A DNA stretch of 64,000 nt from Thiorhodococcus sp. (GTDB lineage Bacteria > Pseudomonadota > Gammaproteobacteria > Chromatiales > Chromatiaceae): the NCBI GenBank assembly GCA_029257385.1, contig JARIBS010000126.1:20092-84091 (forward strand), written 5' to 3'. This document shows, piece after piece, positions 1-9,970 of this stretch. Each line of letters opens with the position of its first letter. Position 1 is the stretch's first letter. The notes under the pieces are model-generated. The model saw only the letters and a list, made by a program, of their open reading frames with translations. It was not told the DNA's origin and did no database searches. The position numbers and the translations under genes are program-made.

Positions 1-1
1 G

Positions 2-1333
2 CGTCTGGCTCTGGCGCAGTCCGAGCACAGCCGGATACTCGCGGCGCTGGGCTATCAGCAGACACCCGAGCATGCCCATCGCGCCCTGGTGCGGATCGGG
101 CACTGGGACAAGGACTACAACCCGCATCCCATCAGATGCGGCGCGCCGACCGGCACGCTTGATCTGACGGTCCCTGACCTTCCCCAAGAAGATCGGCTCG
201 ATCTCACGCATTTGCCCGCCTATGCCATTGATGACGAAGGCAGTGACGACCCGGACGATGCCGTGAGTCTCGACGGTGAACGTATGTGGGTGCACGTCGC
301 GGATGTGAGCGCCCTTGTAGCGCCAGACAGCGAACTCGAGCGTGAGGCGCGCGCGCGCGGGGCGAGCCTCTATCTTCCAGAAGGCATTGTCAGCATGCTT
401 CCTGCGGGCGTGACCGAGCGCCTGGGACTTGGTCTGCAAGAGATCTCTCCAGCGTTGTCGTTTGGGTTTCGCTGTGCGCCGGACGGCGCGTTGTTTGATA
501 TCGAGGTACAGCGCACCTGGATTCGTGTCGAGCGCCTGACCTATGGCTGCGCCGAGGATCGGATGGCCTCGGATGACGCCTTTTTCAGTGCGCTGCGCGC
601 GCTCACCGAGCGGTTTCAGGCGCGTCGCATCGCTTGTGGGGCCAGTCGATTGGAGTTGCCCGAGGTCAGCATCAAAGTCGTGGATGGACAGGTGCTAATC
701 CGTCCGCTACCCCGGCTCAAAAGTCGCGAACTGGTGATGGATGCCATGCTGATGGCTGGTGAGGCGGCGGCGCGGCTGTGTTTGGACAATGACATTCCCA
801 TCCCCTTCGCCACTCAAATGGCGCCTGAGCCGGGCGAGGAGCCGACCGATCTGGCGGCGATGTATGCCAGACGCCGTTGTTTCAAACCGACCAGGCTCTC
901 GCTGACACCCGATATCCACGCCGGCCTTGGCCTGCCGCTCTATACGCGCGTGACCAGTCCGATGCGACGCTATTCGGACCTGCTCGTCCACCAACAGCTT
1001 CGCGCCTGGCTAGACGGGCGCGATCTCCTCAATCAACAACAGGTGCTTGAGCGCATTGGCGAAGCGGATGCGGCCTCGCTGGCCGTGCGGCGAGGCGAGC
1101 GTTTCTCCAACCAGCACTGGAAACTCGTCTTTCTCAGAAATGCCTCGGGGTGGGAAGGCGAGGGTATCGTCGTCAGCCTTGAGGAGCGCAGAGCTGTCGT
1201 CCTGCTGCCCGAGTTGGCGATGGAGACGCGTGTGCGGCTGCGTGATGAGGTGGTTTTGAATCAGCGCCTGCGCATGGCGCTAAACGAAGTCGATCTGAGT
1301 GATCTGAGCGCCAGTTTTCGCATTCTCGGCTGA
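2..1333 (+). CDS. RNase II/RNase R-family exoribonuclease, 5' end outside window
   Basis: Processive 3'-5' exoribonuclease of the RNB family, acting on RNA in the cytoplasm. The RNB core shows the acidic metal-binding cluster AIDDEGSDDPDDAVS (D-x5-D-x-DD spacing). Near the C-terminus is the family signature TSPMRRYSDLLVHQQL, followed by a short S1-like tail. The reading frame is open back to base 2, so the GTG at 89 is internal and the N-terminus lies outside the window. The overall size therefore cannot be judged. It ends before a bidirectional hairpin terminator shared with the convergent gene. RNase II or a shorter VacB-like paralogue are both possible. Confidence 0.85.
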   Translation, partial: RLALAQSEHSRILAALGYQQTPEHAHRALVRIGHWDKDYNPHPIRCGAPTGTLDLTVPDLPQEDRLDLTHLPAYAIDDEGSDDPDDAVSLDGERMWVHVADVSALVAPDSELEREARARGASLYLPEGIVSMLPAGVTERLGLGLQEISPALSFGFRCAPDGALFDIEVQRTWIRVERLTYGCAEDRMASDDAFFSALRALTERFQARRIACGASRLELPEVSIKVVDGQVLIRPLPRLKSRELVMDAMLMAGEAAARLCLDNDIPIPFATQMAPEPGEEPTDLAAMYARRRCFKPTRLSLTPDIHAGLGLPLYTRVTSPMRRYSDLLVHQQLRAWLDGRDLLNQQQVLERIGEADAASLAVRRGERFSNQHWKLVFLRNASGWEGEGIVVSLEERRAVVLLPELAMETRVRLRDEVVLNQRLRMALNEVDLSDLSASFRILG

Positions 1334-1536
1334 GGCCTGAAGCGGGCCTCGGTCATCTGGCCGGGTCGCTGCGTCACGCGAAATACGACGCGGACTGACA
1401 GTGAGTTGACATGCGTCAGTGAGACGCCGGCATCTAACGGATAACCTTGCACTCTTTACGGGCAATATCGGCTCCGTCATCTTGGCGCGGCAACCAAGCT
1501 AAACATGGCTATAGGCAGAAGCGAGGTCCGATCTCA

Positions 1537-1571
1537 AAAAAGAACTTGGGTCACAGATCCAAGTTCTTTTT
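1537..1571. terminator. Bidirectional rho-independent terminator
   Basis: A perfect 13-bp inverted repeat (1537-1549 AAAAAGAACTTGG with 1559-1571 CCAAGTTCTTTTT) has a 9-nt loop. It carries a T-run on both strands and lies between the convergent RNB gene and the MepK-like gene, so it can serve both. Confidence 0.85.
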
Positions 1572-1612
1572 CCTGTTAGATTTTTCGTTTGAAAATATCG
1601 TCCCTTGTTAGA

Positions 1613-2167
1613 TCAGGCACCCCATTTGCGGACATTACCGGTGTCGAGATGGACGAAATCAGAGCGCCGATAATATCCGACGCCACCACGGCCAAGCGTG
1701 ATCGCGGCATCGCGTACGCGCCGTGTCGATAAATCCGGGAGACGAATGTCGATGGCCTGTCCTGTCAGATGCAGGCTTTTCTTGGCTACGCCACTTGATG
1801 CGCGCCTGAGTCTGGCGTTGGTCGCCGGCGAGCGATATCCGCTCACGACGTGAAAGCGGGCATCGGAGTCGCCGAGCGCGGTTTTGAGATCGTAGAGAAA
1901 ATCAAACAACCGGTGATCCATGGCGGTCGTGTCACCAGTGCGGAAGTCTCTGAAGAAGTAATTCAGCCGCTGGAGCGCCGAACGCTGATATTGATCGCCA
2001 ATGCGATAGGTGACGTCGATGTGGTCTTCAGTGTGCAGATGATAGAAAGACAGCACGCGCGGCCGGTCATAAGACCGATTGGTGGCAAAGCGGTTATAGG
2101 ATGTTCCCGCGAGCACAGGCGTGGCAGCTGTCGATAGGGCAAGCCCTAGAAAGTAACGTCGGTTCAT
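1613..2167 (-). CDS. MepK/YcbK-like murein endopeptidase (DUF882, M15 fold)
   Basis: Predicted periplasmic zinc peptidase that cuts peptidoglycan cross-links. The 184 residues begin with a twin-arginine-type signal (NRRYFLGLALSTAATPVLA), as in E. coli YcbK. The M15/DUF882 core has SGYRSPATNARLRR, then H133 and D140 in HLTGQAID, and H173 in FVHLDTG, which are the expected zinc ligands. It is divergent from the lytic transglycosylase gene across an AT-rich spacer, so two cell-wall hydrolases share one regulatory region. The family assignment is firm. The exact bond cleaved (3-3 versus 4-3) is inferred from MepK. Confidence 0.85.
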   Translation of the reverse strand: MNRRYFLGLALSTAATPVLAGTSYNRFATNRSYDRPRVLSFYHLHTEDHIDVTYRIGDQYQRSALQRLNYFFRDFRTGDTTAMDHRLFDFLYDLKTALGDSDARFHVVSGYRSPATNARLRRASSGVAKKSLHLTGQAIDIRLPDLSTRRVRDAAITLGRGGVGYYRRSDFVHLDTGNVRKWGA

Positions 2168-2495
2168 GTTCCCCCCGGTACATTTGAGACGCTAATCAGT
2201 ATCAAGCATCAAGAATGTGCAATTATAAACGTGGGGCGCTATAAAGCAATCCTAATTTTTCTTTTAACTCATTTCGAATATCGACTTAATGTGAACTCTT
2301 AAGTAAATAATATATATTATTGTATTTAGACATCATCTTAATACATCTTCATAAACAAGATAATTGTACTTTAACGCACTTTAAGTTCGCTTTTTGGCTA
2401 AATAATTTAAAGTCTCACTGTCAATTGAGACTTCATCGCTGCGCGAACTGCGCTATCATCAAGCATGTTCGCCTATTCCGGGGGGAAGGTAATCA
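2168..2495. promoter_or_regulatory. AT-rich divergent intergenic region
   Basis: A 328-bp gap between two divergent cell-wall hydrolase genes that is strikingly AT-rich against its GC-rich surroundings. It holds a perfect 16-bp AT palindrome (AATAATATATATTATT, 2306-2321) and an 8-bp inverted repeat (2410-2417 with 2426-2433, 8-nt loop). Several TATAAT-like words occur on both strands, so no single promoter can be fixed. No convincing small gene is seen. Confidence 0.5.
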
Positions 2496-3200
2496 ATGTA
2501 TGGACTACTGAGGGTTGCGTTATCGGTTGGGGTCGTTTACGCCGCATCTACGCTGCCTGTGCATGCTGATGTTTTCCATTACAAGGACGGTTCGGGGAAA
2601 TCCTATTTTACTGATACGCCATTGAAGGGGAATCGCTACAAGCTGCAGTGGCAGCGTGAATCACGAAAGCTTGTGAGCAAGAGCAATCAAGCATTCATTC
2701 AGGATCGCAGCGACAAGGTTATTACGGCAAAAGGGCGGGTGATTTCGAGCAAATCAACGCCGCTGAGCGGCTCGGCCTCGAAACGGCGCGCGGATATCGA
2801 GCATCTGGTGACGGCCAATGCACGTCGCTATAGGCTTTCTCCCGCGTTGCTGCACGCCGTGATTCGCGCAGAATCGGCATACAATCATCGCGCGGTCTCG
2901 CACGCCGGGGCGCAGGGGCTTATGCAGCTCATGCCCGCAACCGCTGCGCGCTATGGGGTTCGCGACAGCTTCGATCCGGCCGACAACATCCGCGGCGGAT
3001 CGGCTTATCTGCGCTTTTTGCTAGACCTATTCGATCAGGACGTAAAACTGGCCGTCGCTGGCTATAATGCCGGGGAGGGGGCGGTGCTCAAGTACGGCAG
3101 ATCGATCCCGCCATACTCCGAGACGCAAGCCTATGTCCGTAAGGTGCTCAAGTTTTATGGCGCCGAGCGTCCGACGAGCTTCATCATGAGCGCACGCTGA
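2496..3200 (+). CDS. Lytic transglycosylase with DUF4124 and SLT domains
   Basis: Exported 234-residue peptidoglycan lytic transglycosylase. A Sec signal (about residues 1-24) precedes a DUF4124 segment (VFHYKDGSGKSYFTDTP). A linker follows, then an SLT domain (about 105-215) with catalytic Glu126 in RAESAYN, and motifs AQGLMQLMPATA and GYNAGEGAV. The start is supported by a GGAAGG-type ribosome site about 8 bases upstream. It cleaves the MurNAc-GlcNAc bond with 1,6-anhydro ring formation. The divergent neighbour is another murein hydrolase. A second SLT enzyme without DUF4124 lies at 34758-35531. Confidence 0.88.
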   Translation: MYGLLRVALSVGVVYAASTLPVHADVFHYKDGSGKSYFTDTPLKGNRYKLQWQRESRKLVSKSNQAFIQDRSDKVITAKGRVISSKSTPLSGSASKRRADIEHLVTANARRYRLSPALLHAVIRAESAYNHRAVSHAGAQGLMQLMPATAARYGVRDSFDPADNIRGGSAYLRFLLDLFDQDVKLAVAGYNAGEGAVLKYGRSIPPYSETQAYVRKVLKFYGAERPTSFIMSAR

Positions 3201-3212
3201 GAGGCCGCGTGA

Positions 3213-3431
3213 TCAATCTTCTCCGATCACGCGTTCGTCGCGCGGGATGGAGAGGAGCTTCTCGGCCTCGCCCTGCTGTCTTGCAAAGATCAGTCGATAC
3301 TCGACATTAGTCTCACGCGGCTCGCTCGCACGGTGGCTGCGTACCTTCTCGCGTGCGTCCTGATAGTGATCGAGTGTGGCGATGTGTTCGAGCAGGCGGG
3401 GCGGTAAAATCTTGTACACGAAATACGGCAT
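3213..3431 (-). CDS. Conserved hypothetical small protein, 72 aa
   Basis: Function unknown. The start at 3431 (MPYFVYKI) was chosen because the upstream extension lacks family character and an AGGAT-like site precedes this ATG. The protein is soluble, charged and predicted helical in the middle, and ends in RDERVIGED. From memory, similar short proteins beginning MPYFVY and ending in GED occur in sulfur-oxidising gammaproteobacteria, but this could not be checked. It lies between the transglycosylase (convergent) and sat (divergent). Confidence 0.6.
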   Translation of the reverse strand: MPYFVYKILPPRLLEHIATLDHYQDAREKVRSHRASEPRETNVEYRLIFARQQGEAEKLLSIPRDERVIGED

Positions 3432-3608
3432 GAGTGTAGATCCTGCGCTGGAAATCTCCGGAACATGGAGCAGCGATAGGGTGTCACTGCCGCTCGTGTG
3501 GGGCAAGTGATGTGGCTGCGTAGATACACTTCGACTTCAACAATTCATCTCATCCCGGTGTCTGCGTGATCGTTGCTGTGCACTCAATGTAACCCAGAGG
3601 AAAAATTG

Positions 3609-4796
3609 ATGATCAACCCCGTGGGTTCTGATGCCCTCAAGCCCTTATTCGTCTACGCTGCCGAGCAGCATCAGGCATTGACGCGCGAGGCGCAAACGCT
3701 CCCTCAGATCCTCATCAGCTCACAAGCTGCGGGCAACGCCGTGATGATGGGTGGGGGCTACTTCAGCCCGCTGTCGGGATTCATGAGCCTGGCGGATGCG
3801 CTGAGCGTGGCCGACACCATGCGGATGACCGACGGGAGGTTCTTTCCGGTTCCGATCCTCTGTCTGCTCGAAGATGCAGACGCCATCAGGGATGCCAAAC
3901 GCATTGCGCTACGCGATCCAAATCTGGATGGAAACCCGATCCTGGCCGTGATGGACGTGGAGGCCATCGAGGAGGTCTCCGAGGCGCAGATGGTGCTGAT
4001 GACCGAGCAGGTCTACCGCACCACAGACCCCGAGCACCCAGGCGTTGCCGCCTTCAACAGCCAAGGGCGGTTTGCCGTATCGGGACCGATTCAGGTTCTG
4101 AACTTTTCGTATTTCCAGAGCGAGTTCCCCGACACCTTCCGCACCGCAGTGGAGATCCGCCACGAGATCGCCGAGCGCGGCTGGAAGCGCATCGTGGCTT
4201 TTCAGACCCGCAACCCCATGCACCTGGCGCATGAAGAACTCTGCCATATCGCCATGGATCGGCTCGACTGCGACGGTCTGGTGATCCATATGCTGCTCGG
4301 CAAGCTCAAGCCGGGCGATATTCCGGCCCCAGTGCGCGATGCGGCGATCCGCAAGATGGTCGAGCTTTATTTCGCGCCCAACAGTGCCATGGTCACCGGC
4401 TATGGCTTCGACATGCTCTACGCGGGGCCGCGCGAGGCCGTTTTGCACGCCTATTTTCGCCAAAACATGGGCGCGACGCACTTCATCATCGGTCGCGATC
4501 ACGCCGGCGTCGGTGACTACTACGGCGCCTTCGACGCCCAGAGCATCTTCGACGAGGCCGTGCCCGAGGGGGCGCTGCAGATCGAGATCTTCAAGGCCGA
4601 CCATACCGCTTACTCGAAGAAGCTCGATCGCGTGGTCATGATGTGCGAGGCGCCGGACCACACCAAAGAGGATTTCGTACTGCTGTCCGGGACCAAAGTG
4701 CGTGAGATGCTCGGCAACGGTATTGCGCCGCCGCCCGAGTTCTCGCGACCGGAAGTCGCTCAAATCCTGATGGACTACTACCAATCCATCGACTAA
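3609..4796 (+). CDS. sat: Sulfate adenylyltransferase (ATP sulfurylase)
   Basis: Monomeric-type ATP sulfurylase, 395 residues. It interconverts sulfate plus ATP with adenosine 5'-phosphosulfate (APS) plus pyrophosphate. In purple sulfur bacteria it usually runs in the ATP-forming direction during sulfite oxidation. Hallmarks are FQTRNPMHLAHEEL (the nucleotide-binding RNPxHxxH) and FIIGRDHAGVG. The start was set at 3609 because GAGG lies 8 bases upstream; an upstream in-frame extension to 3573 has no such support. No aprBA or aprM lies beside it, so it is a stand-alone locus with its own strong terminator. An assimilatory role cannot be excluded, since metY follows. Confidence 0.93.
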   Translation: MINPVGSDALKPLFVYAAEQHQALTREAQTLPQILISSQAAGNAVMMGGGYFSPLSGFMSLADALSVADTMRMTDGRFFPVPILCLLEDADAIRDAKRIALRDPNLDGNPILAVMDVEAIEEVSEAQMVLMTEQVYRTTDPEHPGVAAFNSQGRFAVSGPIQVLNFSYFQSEFPDTFRTAVEIRHEIAERGWKRIVAFQTRNPMHLAHEELCHIAMDRLDCDGLVIHMLLGKLKPGDIPAPVRDAAIRKMVELYFAPNSAMVTGYGFDMLYAGPREAVLHAYFRQNMGATHFIIGRDHAGVGDYYGAFDAQSIFDEAVPEGALQIEIFKADHTAYSKKLDRVVMMCEAPDHTKEDFVLLSGTKVREMLGNGIAPPPEFSRPEVAQILMDYYQSID

Positions 4797-4813
4797 AAAC
4801 CTGATTGTAAGGT

Positions 4814-5077
4814 CTATATCCGCCCGTCGTGACCCTGCGCCACGACGGGTTCTTTGTTTTTGGCGGACCAGCGCAGAGTATCCTTGCAGGAAGGAGAGGC
4901 TAGCGCGTTGCGCACCCTGGAGAAGTGGGCAAGCGCCATGGTCACAGTGGCGAGTTCGACGCACCAGAAGCTGGCATTGGGCACATCCGCGCGATGCAAG
5001 ATGGCGTTGATGAAATCGACACCAGTCAGATTGGCATAATGGACATGCGTGTTTCCAAAACACCAAGAAAATACCAA
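4814..5077 (-). other. Possible small pentapeptide-repeat reading frame
   Basis: In the 310-bp gap between sat and metY, the minus strand encodes 87 residues. Residues about 14-53 follow a five-residue rhythm with a central L, F, V or M: ANLTG VDFIN AILHR ADVPN, then ASFWC VELAT VTMAL AHF. This is the pattern of pentapeptide-repeat beta-helices. The rest does not fit and reads back through the sat terminator, so this may be a relic or chance. No ribosome site was confirmed. Confidence 0.3.
4823..4861 (+). terminator. Rho-independent terminator of sat
   Basis: A 9-bp GC-rich stem (4823-4831 CCCGTCGTG with 4841-4849 CACGACGGG) has a 9-nt loop and is followed by TTCTTTGTTTTTT. It ends sat transcription before metY. 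Confidence 0.85.
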
Positions 5078-5107
5078 AGATGATCAAACACTCGGAGGAG
5101 TGAGTCT

Positions 5108-6385
5108 ATGAAGATCGAGACCCTGGCCATCCATGCCGGATTCGCGCCCGACCCGACAACCAAGGCGGTCGCCACGCCCATCTACCAGACGACCAGTTAT
5201 GCCTTCGATGATACCCAGCACGGTGCCGATCTGTTCGACCTCAAGGTGGCGGGTAACATCTATACACGCATGATGAATCCCACCAGTGATGTGCTCGAGC
5301 AGCGCGTCGCGGCCATGGAGGGTGGAGTCGGCGCGCTGGCGCTGGCCTCGGGCATGGCGGCGGTGACCAACGCCATCTTCACCATCGCAAAGACTGGGGA
5401 CAACCTGATCGCGGTCTCGACGCTCTATGGCGGCAGCTACAACCTATTCGCCCATACCCTGCCACGGCTCGGCATTGAGGTGCGCTTCGCCGCGCCCAAC
5501 GATATCGATGGGATGGCCTCCCAGATCAACGCGAACACCAAGGCTGTGTTCTGCGAGTCGATCGGCAATCCAGCGGGTAACGTCGCCGATATTCAGGCGA
5601 TCGCCGACATGGCACACGCGCACGGCGTTCCACTCATCGTCGACAACACCGTTCCCAGCCCCTATCTGTGTCGACCCTTTGAGCACGGGGGCGATATCGT
5701 CGTGCACGCGCTGACCAAGTATATGGCCGGTCACGGCACCACCCTCGGTGGAGCACTGGTGGACTCGGGCAAGTTTCCCTGGGCAGAGCATGCCGAACGC
5801 TTCGCCATGCTCAACGAACCGGACCCCTCTTATCACGGCGTGGTCTATACCGAGGCGCTCGGAGCGGCGGCCTATATCACCCGGGCGCGCGTGGTGCCGC
5901 TGCGCAACATGGGCGCAGCCATTTCGCCGTTTAACAGCTTCCTCACCCTGCAGGGGATCGAGACCCTGCATGTGCGCATGGACCGCCACTGCGAGAATGC
6001 CGTCGCCGTGGCGGGCTTTCTCAAAGACCATCCCAAGGTCGAATGGGTGCGCTACGCTGGATTGCCCGACAGCCCGGACTACCCGCTCGTGCAAAAGTAT
6101 ATGGACGGGGCCAAGGCGAGCGCGATTCTCTCATTTGGCATCAAGGGTGGACGCGAGGCCGGGGCGCAATTTATCGATGCGCTCAAGCTCGCCGTGCGCC
6201 TGGTCAATATCGGTGATTCCAAGACGCTCGCCTGCCATCCGGCCACCACCACACACCGTCAGCTCTCACCGGAGGAGCTCGCACGCGCCGGCGTGTCTGC
6301 TGACTTGGTCCGCTTGTCAATTGGAATCGAGCATATCGATGACATTATCGCCGATTTAGATCAAGCGCTAGCGGCAACAAGTTAA
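5108..6385 (+). CDS. metY: O-acetylhomoserine aminocarboxypropyltransferase (sulfhydrylase)
   Basis: PLP enzyme of the Cys/Met metabolism family, 425 residues. It makes homocysteine from O-acetylhomoserine and sulfide in cytoplasmic methionine synthesis. The PLP lysine is K204 in HALTKYMAGHGTTLGG. NIYTRMMNPTSDVLEQRVA and the C-terminal NIGDSKTLACHPATTTH are typical of the OAH-sulfhydrylase branch rather than cystathionine synthases. A GGAGGAG ribosome site precedes the ATG. It follows sat, which is terminated separately, so co-regulation is not shown. Direct sulfide incorporation fits a sulfide-exposed organism. Confidence 0.92.
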   Translation: MKIETLAIHAGFAPDPTTKAVATPIYQTTSYAFDDTQHGADLFDLKVAGNIYTRMMNPTSDVLEQRVAAMEGGVGALALASGMAAVTNAIFTIAKTGDNLIAVSTLYGGSYNLFAHTLPRLGIEVRFAAPNDIDGMASQINANTKAVFCESIGNPAGNVADIQAIADMAHAHGVPLIVDNTVPSPYLCRPFEHGGDIVVHALTKYMAGHGTTLGGALVDSGKFPWAEHAERFAMLNEPDPSYHGVVYTEALGAAAYITRARVVPLRNMGAAISPFNSFLTLQGIETLHVRMDRHCENAVAVAGFLKDHPKVEWVRYAGLPDSPDYPLVQKYMDGAKASAILSFGIKGGREAGAQFIDALKLAVRLVNIGDSKTLACHPATTTHRQLSPEELARAGVSADLVRLSIGIEHIDDIIADLDQALAATS

Positions 6386-6509
6386 GGTGGATTATATGTT
6401 CATGATGCCGCACTGCGGTATCACGAAAAAACAGCAGTGCTTGCGCGTCGGGGTCGAACTCACAGGGACCGACCGCATCTAAAGCGGTCGAACCCCCAGG
6501 AGACCCCGT

Positions 6510-7468
<959 letters not shown>

Positions 7469-7469
<1 letters not shown>

Positions 7470-8122
7470 TGCCATTCGCCACAACAGATCGCATCATGCG
7501 CTTCGGCAAGCCGCTGGTCTTCCTGCTGTGTCTGCTGCCGCTTGGGCTGCTGGTCTGGCAGGGTGTCGACGGCGCCATCGGTCCAAATCCGGTAGAAACG
7601 CTCTTGCACACGACGGGCAACTGGGCCTTGCGTCTGTTGCTCGTCACGCTTGCCGTCACGCCTCTGAGACGTCTGACCGGGTGGGTCTGGCTGATCCGTT
7701 TCCGGCGTATGCTGGGGCTGTTTGCCTTCTTCTACGCCCTGCTGCACTTTGCGACCTATATTTGGCTCGACCAGTTTTTTGCCTGGTCGGCGATCCTCGA
7801 AGACATCGTCAAGCGACCCTACATCATGGTCGGATTCGCCGCCTTCGTGCTGTTGATTCCCCTGGCCGTGACCTCGACACGAGGCTGGATCCGGCGGCTG
7901 GGCAAACGCTGGAAACAGCTCCACCGCCTCGTCTATCTGATCGCGGTGCTCGGGGTGGTGCATTTTCTCTGGCTGGTGAAGGCCGATCTGCGCGAGCCGC
8001 TGATCAATGCGATGATTCTGGCGGTCCTGCTGGCGATGCGCGTGCCCTGGCGAGCGCTTGCCGGGCGGCTGCGCAACTGGGTTGGAAGGCCCAGCTCACC
8101 ACCGCGGGTACTGGACCGTTGA
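7469..8122 (+). CDS. msrQ: Heme-binding membrane subunit MsrQ
   Basis: Inner-membrane b-type cytochrome (formerly YedZ), 217 residues with about six hydrophobic segments. It passes electrons from the respiratory chain or flavin to MsrP. Candidate heme ligands are in FYALLHFATY and in LHRLVYLIAVLGVVHFLW. It belongs to the ferric-reductase-like transmembrane fold. Coupling to msrP and the usual length (about 200-220) make the call secure. Confidence 0.92.
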
Positions 8123-8125
8123 GGG

Positions 8126-9298
8126 TCAGAGTCGATCGCTCAGATCCCTGACCAAAAAGCCACGCCAGGGTCCAGAGATACCTTTGCTCAGCCCGATGAC
8201 CTTAAACCGCTCGCCCATCGCGCTCGGCAGCAGGAGCTGTTTGGCGCCCAACGCCTGATCGAGTGAATCCACGCCATGCGTCATGAGCTGGTCGATTCCG
8301 CAACCGATCAGAAACTGCGCCTGGGTGGTGAAACCATCGAGTGTGAGACCAGCCTCGAGCGCGGCTTCGGCGACGGCCGTGAAATCGACATGGGCGGTGA
8401 TGTCTTGCAGGCCGAGGTCGCGGTAGGGCTGGTCGTTGGCTTGATGGCGACGATGACACATCAACGTACCCATGCCGCGATCGGGCTGATAATAGGCGGC
8501 CCGTGGATAGCCATAATCGACGAGCAGCACCAGCCCGGCGGACAGTGACTCGGCGAGTCCCGCCAACCAGGGCGCCAGGCGCAGATTAATCTCCGAGCCA
8601 TAGCCGGGCATCTGGGCGAATCCGCTGGCGATCAGCGATCCCACGGCCTCAGACAGACCCGGCGAGCGGGGCGTTGCCGCGATCTCGGCCAGTGAGCCAG
8701 CCTGATTGGTCACGAAGACCTCAAGGATCTCGCCATGCTCGCCGATCCGAAAGCGATGCACCGGCATGGCGTCGAGCACCTCGTTGGCGACGACCACGCC
8801 ACGGAAGTGCTGTGGAAAATCACTCAGCCACTCGCAGCGCTCGACGAGCTTTGGGAGCGCCGCGCGAAGACGGACGCGCTGGCGCTCCTGGAGATCGGGA
8901 CTGGGTTCGAGAATTCGGTAACGCTCGGGCAGGCTGTCGATGGCCTCGAGTTGTGCGAGGATGTGCGTCGCCAGCGCACCGCTCCCAGCGCCGATCTCGA
9001 AGACATCGCCGCCGCCGAGCCGCTCCAGCGCCTCGGCGCACTGTGCGGCCAGACAGCGACCGAACAGCGGCGAGATCTCGGGCGCCGTGACGAAATCACC
9101 CGATGGTCCGAACTTTTGCGCGCCTGCGACGTAGTAGCCTAGCCCCGGCGCATAGAGCGCCAGCTCCATGAAACGGTCGAAGGGCAGCAACCCGTCGGAT
9201 TGTGTGATCGCTGCGCGAACCCGCGCCAGCAACTCGCGACTGATCGCTGCCTCGGTGTCGGAGTCGGCTGGTTCAGATTTTGGAACTTGATGGCGCAT
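8126..9298 (-). CDS. MidA/NDUFAF7-family SAM-dependent methyltransferase (DUF185)
   Basis: A 390-residue class I methyltransferase of the MidA/NDUFAF7 family. The glycine-rich SAM loop is VFEIGAGSGALATHIL. The preceding GPSGDFVTAPEISPLFG is diagnostic, as is LVDYGYPRAAYYQPDRGMGTL. NDUFAF7 methylates an arginine of complex I; bacterial substrates are unknown. The ATG at 9298 is preferred over an upstream TTG at 9340 because AAGGGGG lies just upstream. The gene is convergent with msrQ, with only 3 bp between stops. Confidence 0.85.
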   Translation of the reverse strand: MRHQVPKSEPADSDTEAAISRELLARVRAAITQSDGLLPFDRFMELALYAPGLGYYVAGAQKFGPSGDFVTAPEISPLFGRCLAAQCAEALERLGGGDVFEIGAGSGALATHILAQLEAIDSLPERYRILEPSPDLQERQRVRLRAALPKLVERCEWLSDFPQHFRGVVVANEVLDAMPVHRFRIGEHGEILEVFVTNQAGSLAEIAATPRSPGLSEAVGSLIASGFAQMPGYGSEINLRLAPWLAGLAESLSAGLVLLVDYGYPRAAYYQPDRGMGTLMCHRRHQANDQPYRDLGLQDITAHVDFTAVAEAALEAGLTLDGFTTQAQFLIGCGIDQLMTHGVDSLDQALGAKQLLLPSAMGERFKVIGLSKGISGPWRGFLVRDLSDRL

Positions 9299-9426
9299 GC
9301 AGCCCCCTTGGTGGTGCGCGGTTGTGGAAGGCTCGATCAAGTGATCCAGAAATCCAGTTCATGCCCGCGCCGAGAAGCAGAGCGCGCGGGTTCAATATCC
9401 TGATACATCAACATGAGTAGCCGCGG

Positions 9427-9918
9427 ATGACCGACGACAAGAAAGCCATACTTCATCAAGGCGATGCACGCAGCTCGCCCTATCCGGTCAGCCGGCTGGC
9501 GCCATCGTTCGATACCGGAGAACTGGCCGCCGAGGTCGCCAAAGCCGAACTCATGCTGAGCGCCCGCACTGGGGCGAAACTGCGCGTCATCGCAGACCAG
9601 ATCCGTCTGCTCCAGGATGAGGCGCGCAAAGTCCTGGACACCGCCCGGGACGAGCAGGTTCTGACGCGGGCCGAATGCGCCTTCAAGCGTGTGCCGGGCA
9701 AGACTTATCATCTTTATCAGCGCGCCGACGGGCGTTCCTTTTTCTCCATGCTCTCGCCGCAGGACTGGGGCGGGAGCAGTCCGCACAGTTTCCTCGGCTC
9801 CTATCGGCTTGAAGTGGATTACTCCTGGACCCCGGCGGAACGGGCTGACGAGCGCGATGATACCGGCGCGCTCGTCGATCAGCTCCTGCGTATCGGCGGT
9901 CTGTCGTCGGACAGTTGA
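9427..9918 (+). CDS. DUF2452 family protein
   Basis: A 163-residue soluble protein matching the DUF2452 family, including the conserved AFKRVPGKTYHLYQR and MLSPQDWG blocks and a C-terminal SFLGSYRLEVDYSW. There is no signal peptide. Function is unknown. It lies upstream of plsY with a 52-bp gap in the same direction, so co-transcription is possible. Confidence 0.75.
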   Translation: MTDDKKAILHQGDARSSPYPVSRLAPSFDTGELAAEVAKAELMLSARTGAKLRVIADQIRLLQDEARKVLDTARDEQVLTRAECAFKRVPGKTYHLYQRADGRSFFSMLSPQDWGGSSPHSFLGSYRLEVDYSWTPAERADERDDTGALVDQLLRIGGLSSDS

Positions 9919-9970
9919 GCGCGCAGCCGTATCTTGACCTGGAGCGGCTTCGCGGGTCCAATGTCCAGCC

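Noticed and set aside
89..1333. GTG at 89 as the start of the RNB-family gene
   Set aside because: The frame is open to base 2 with coding-like sequence, so the gene simply enters from outside the window.
3909..5087. 392-residue minus-strand open frame over sat
   Set aside because: It is the antisense shadow of sat; GC-rich codons keep it open and it resembles no family. Only its far upstream end (4814-5077, other frame) was considered separately.
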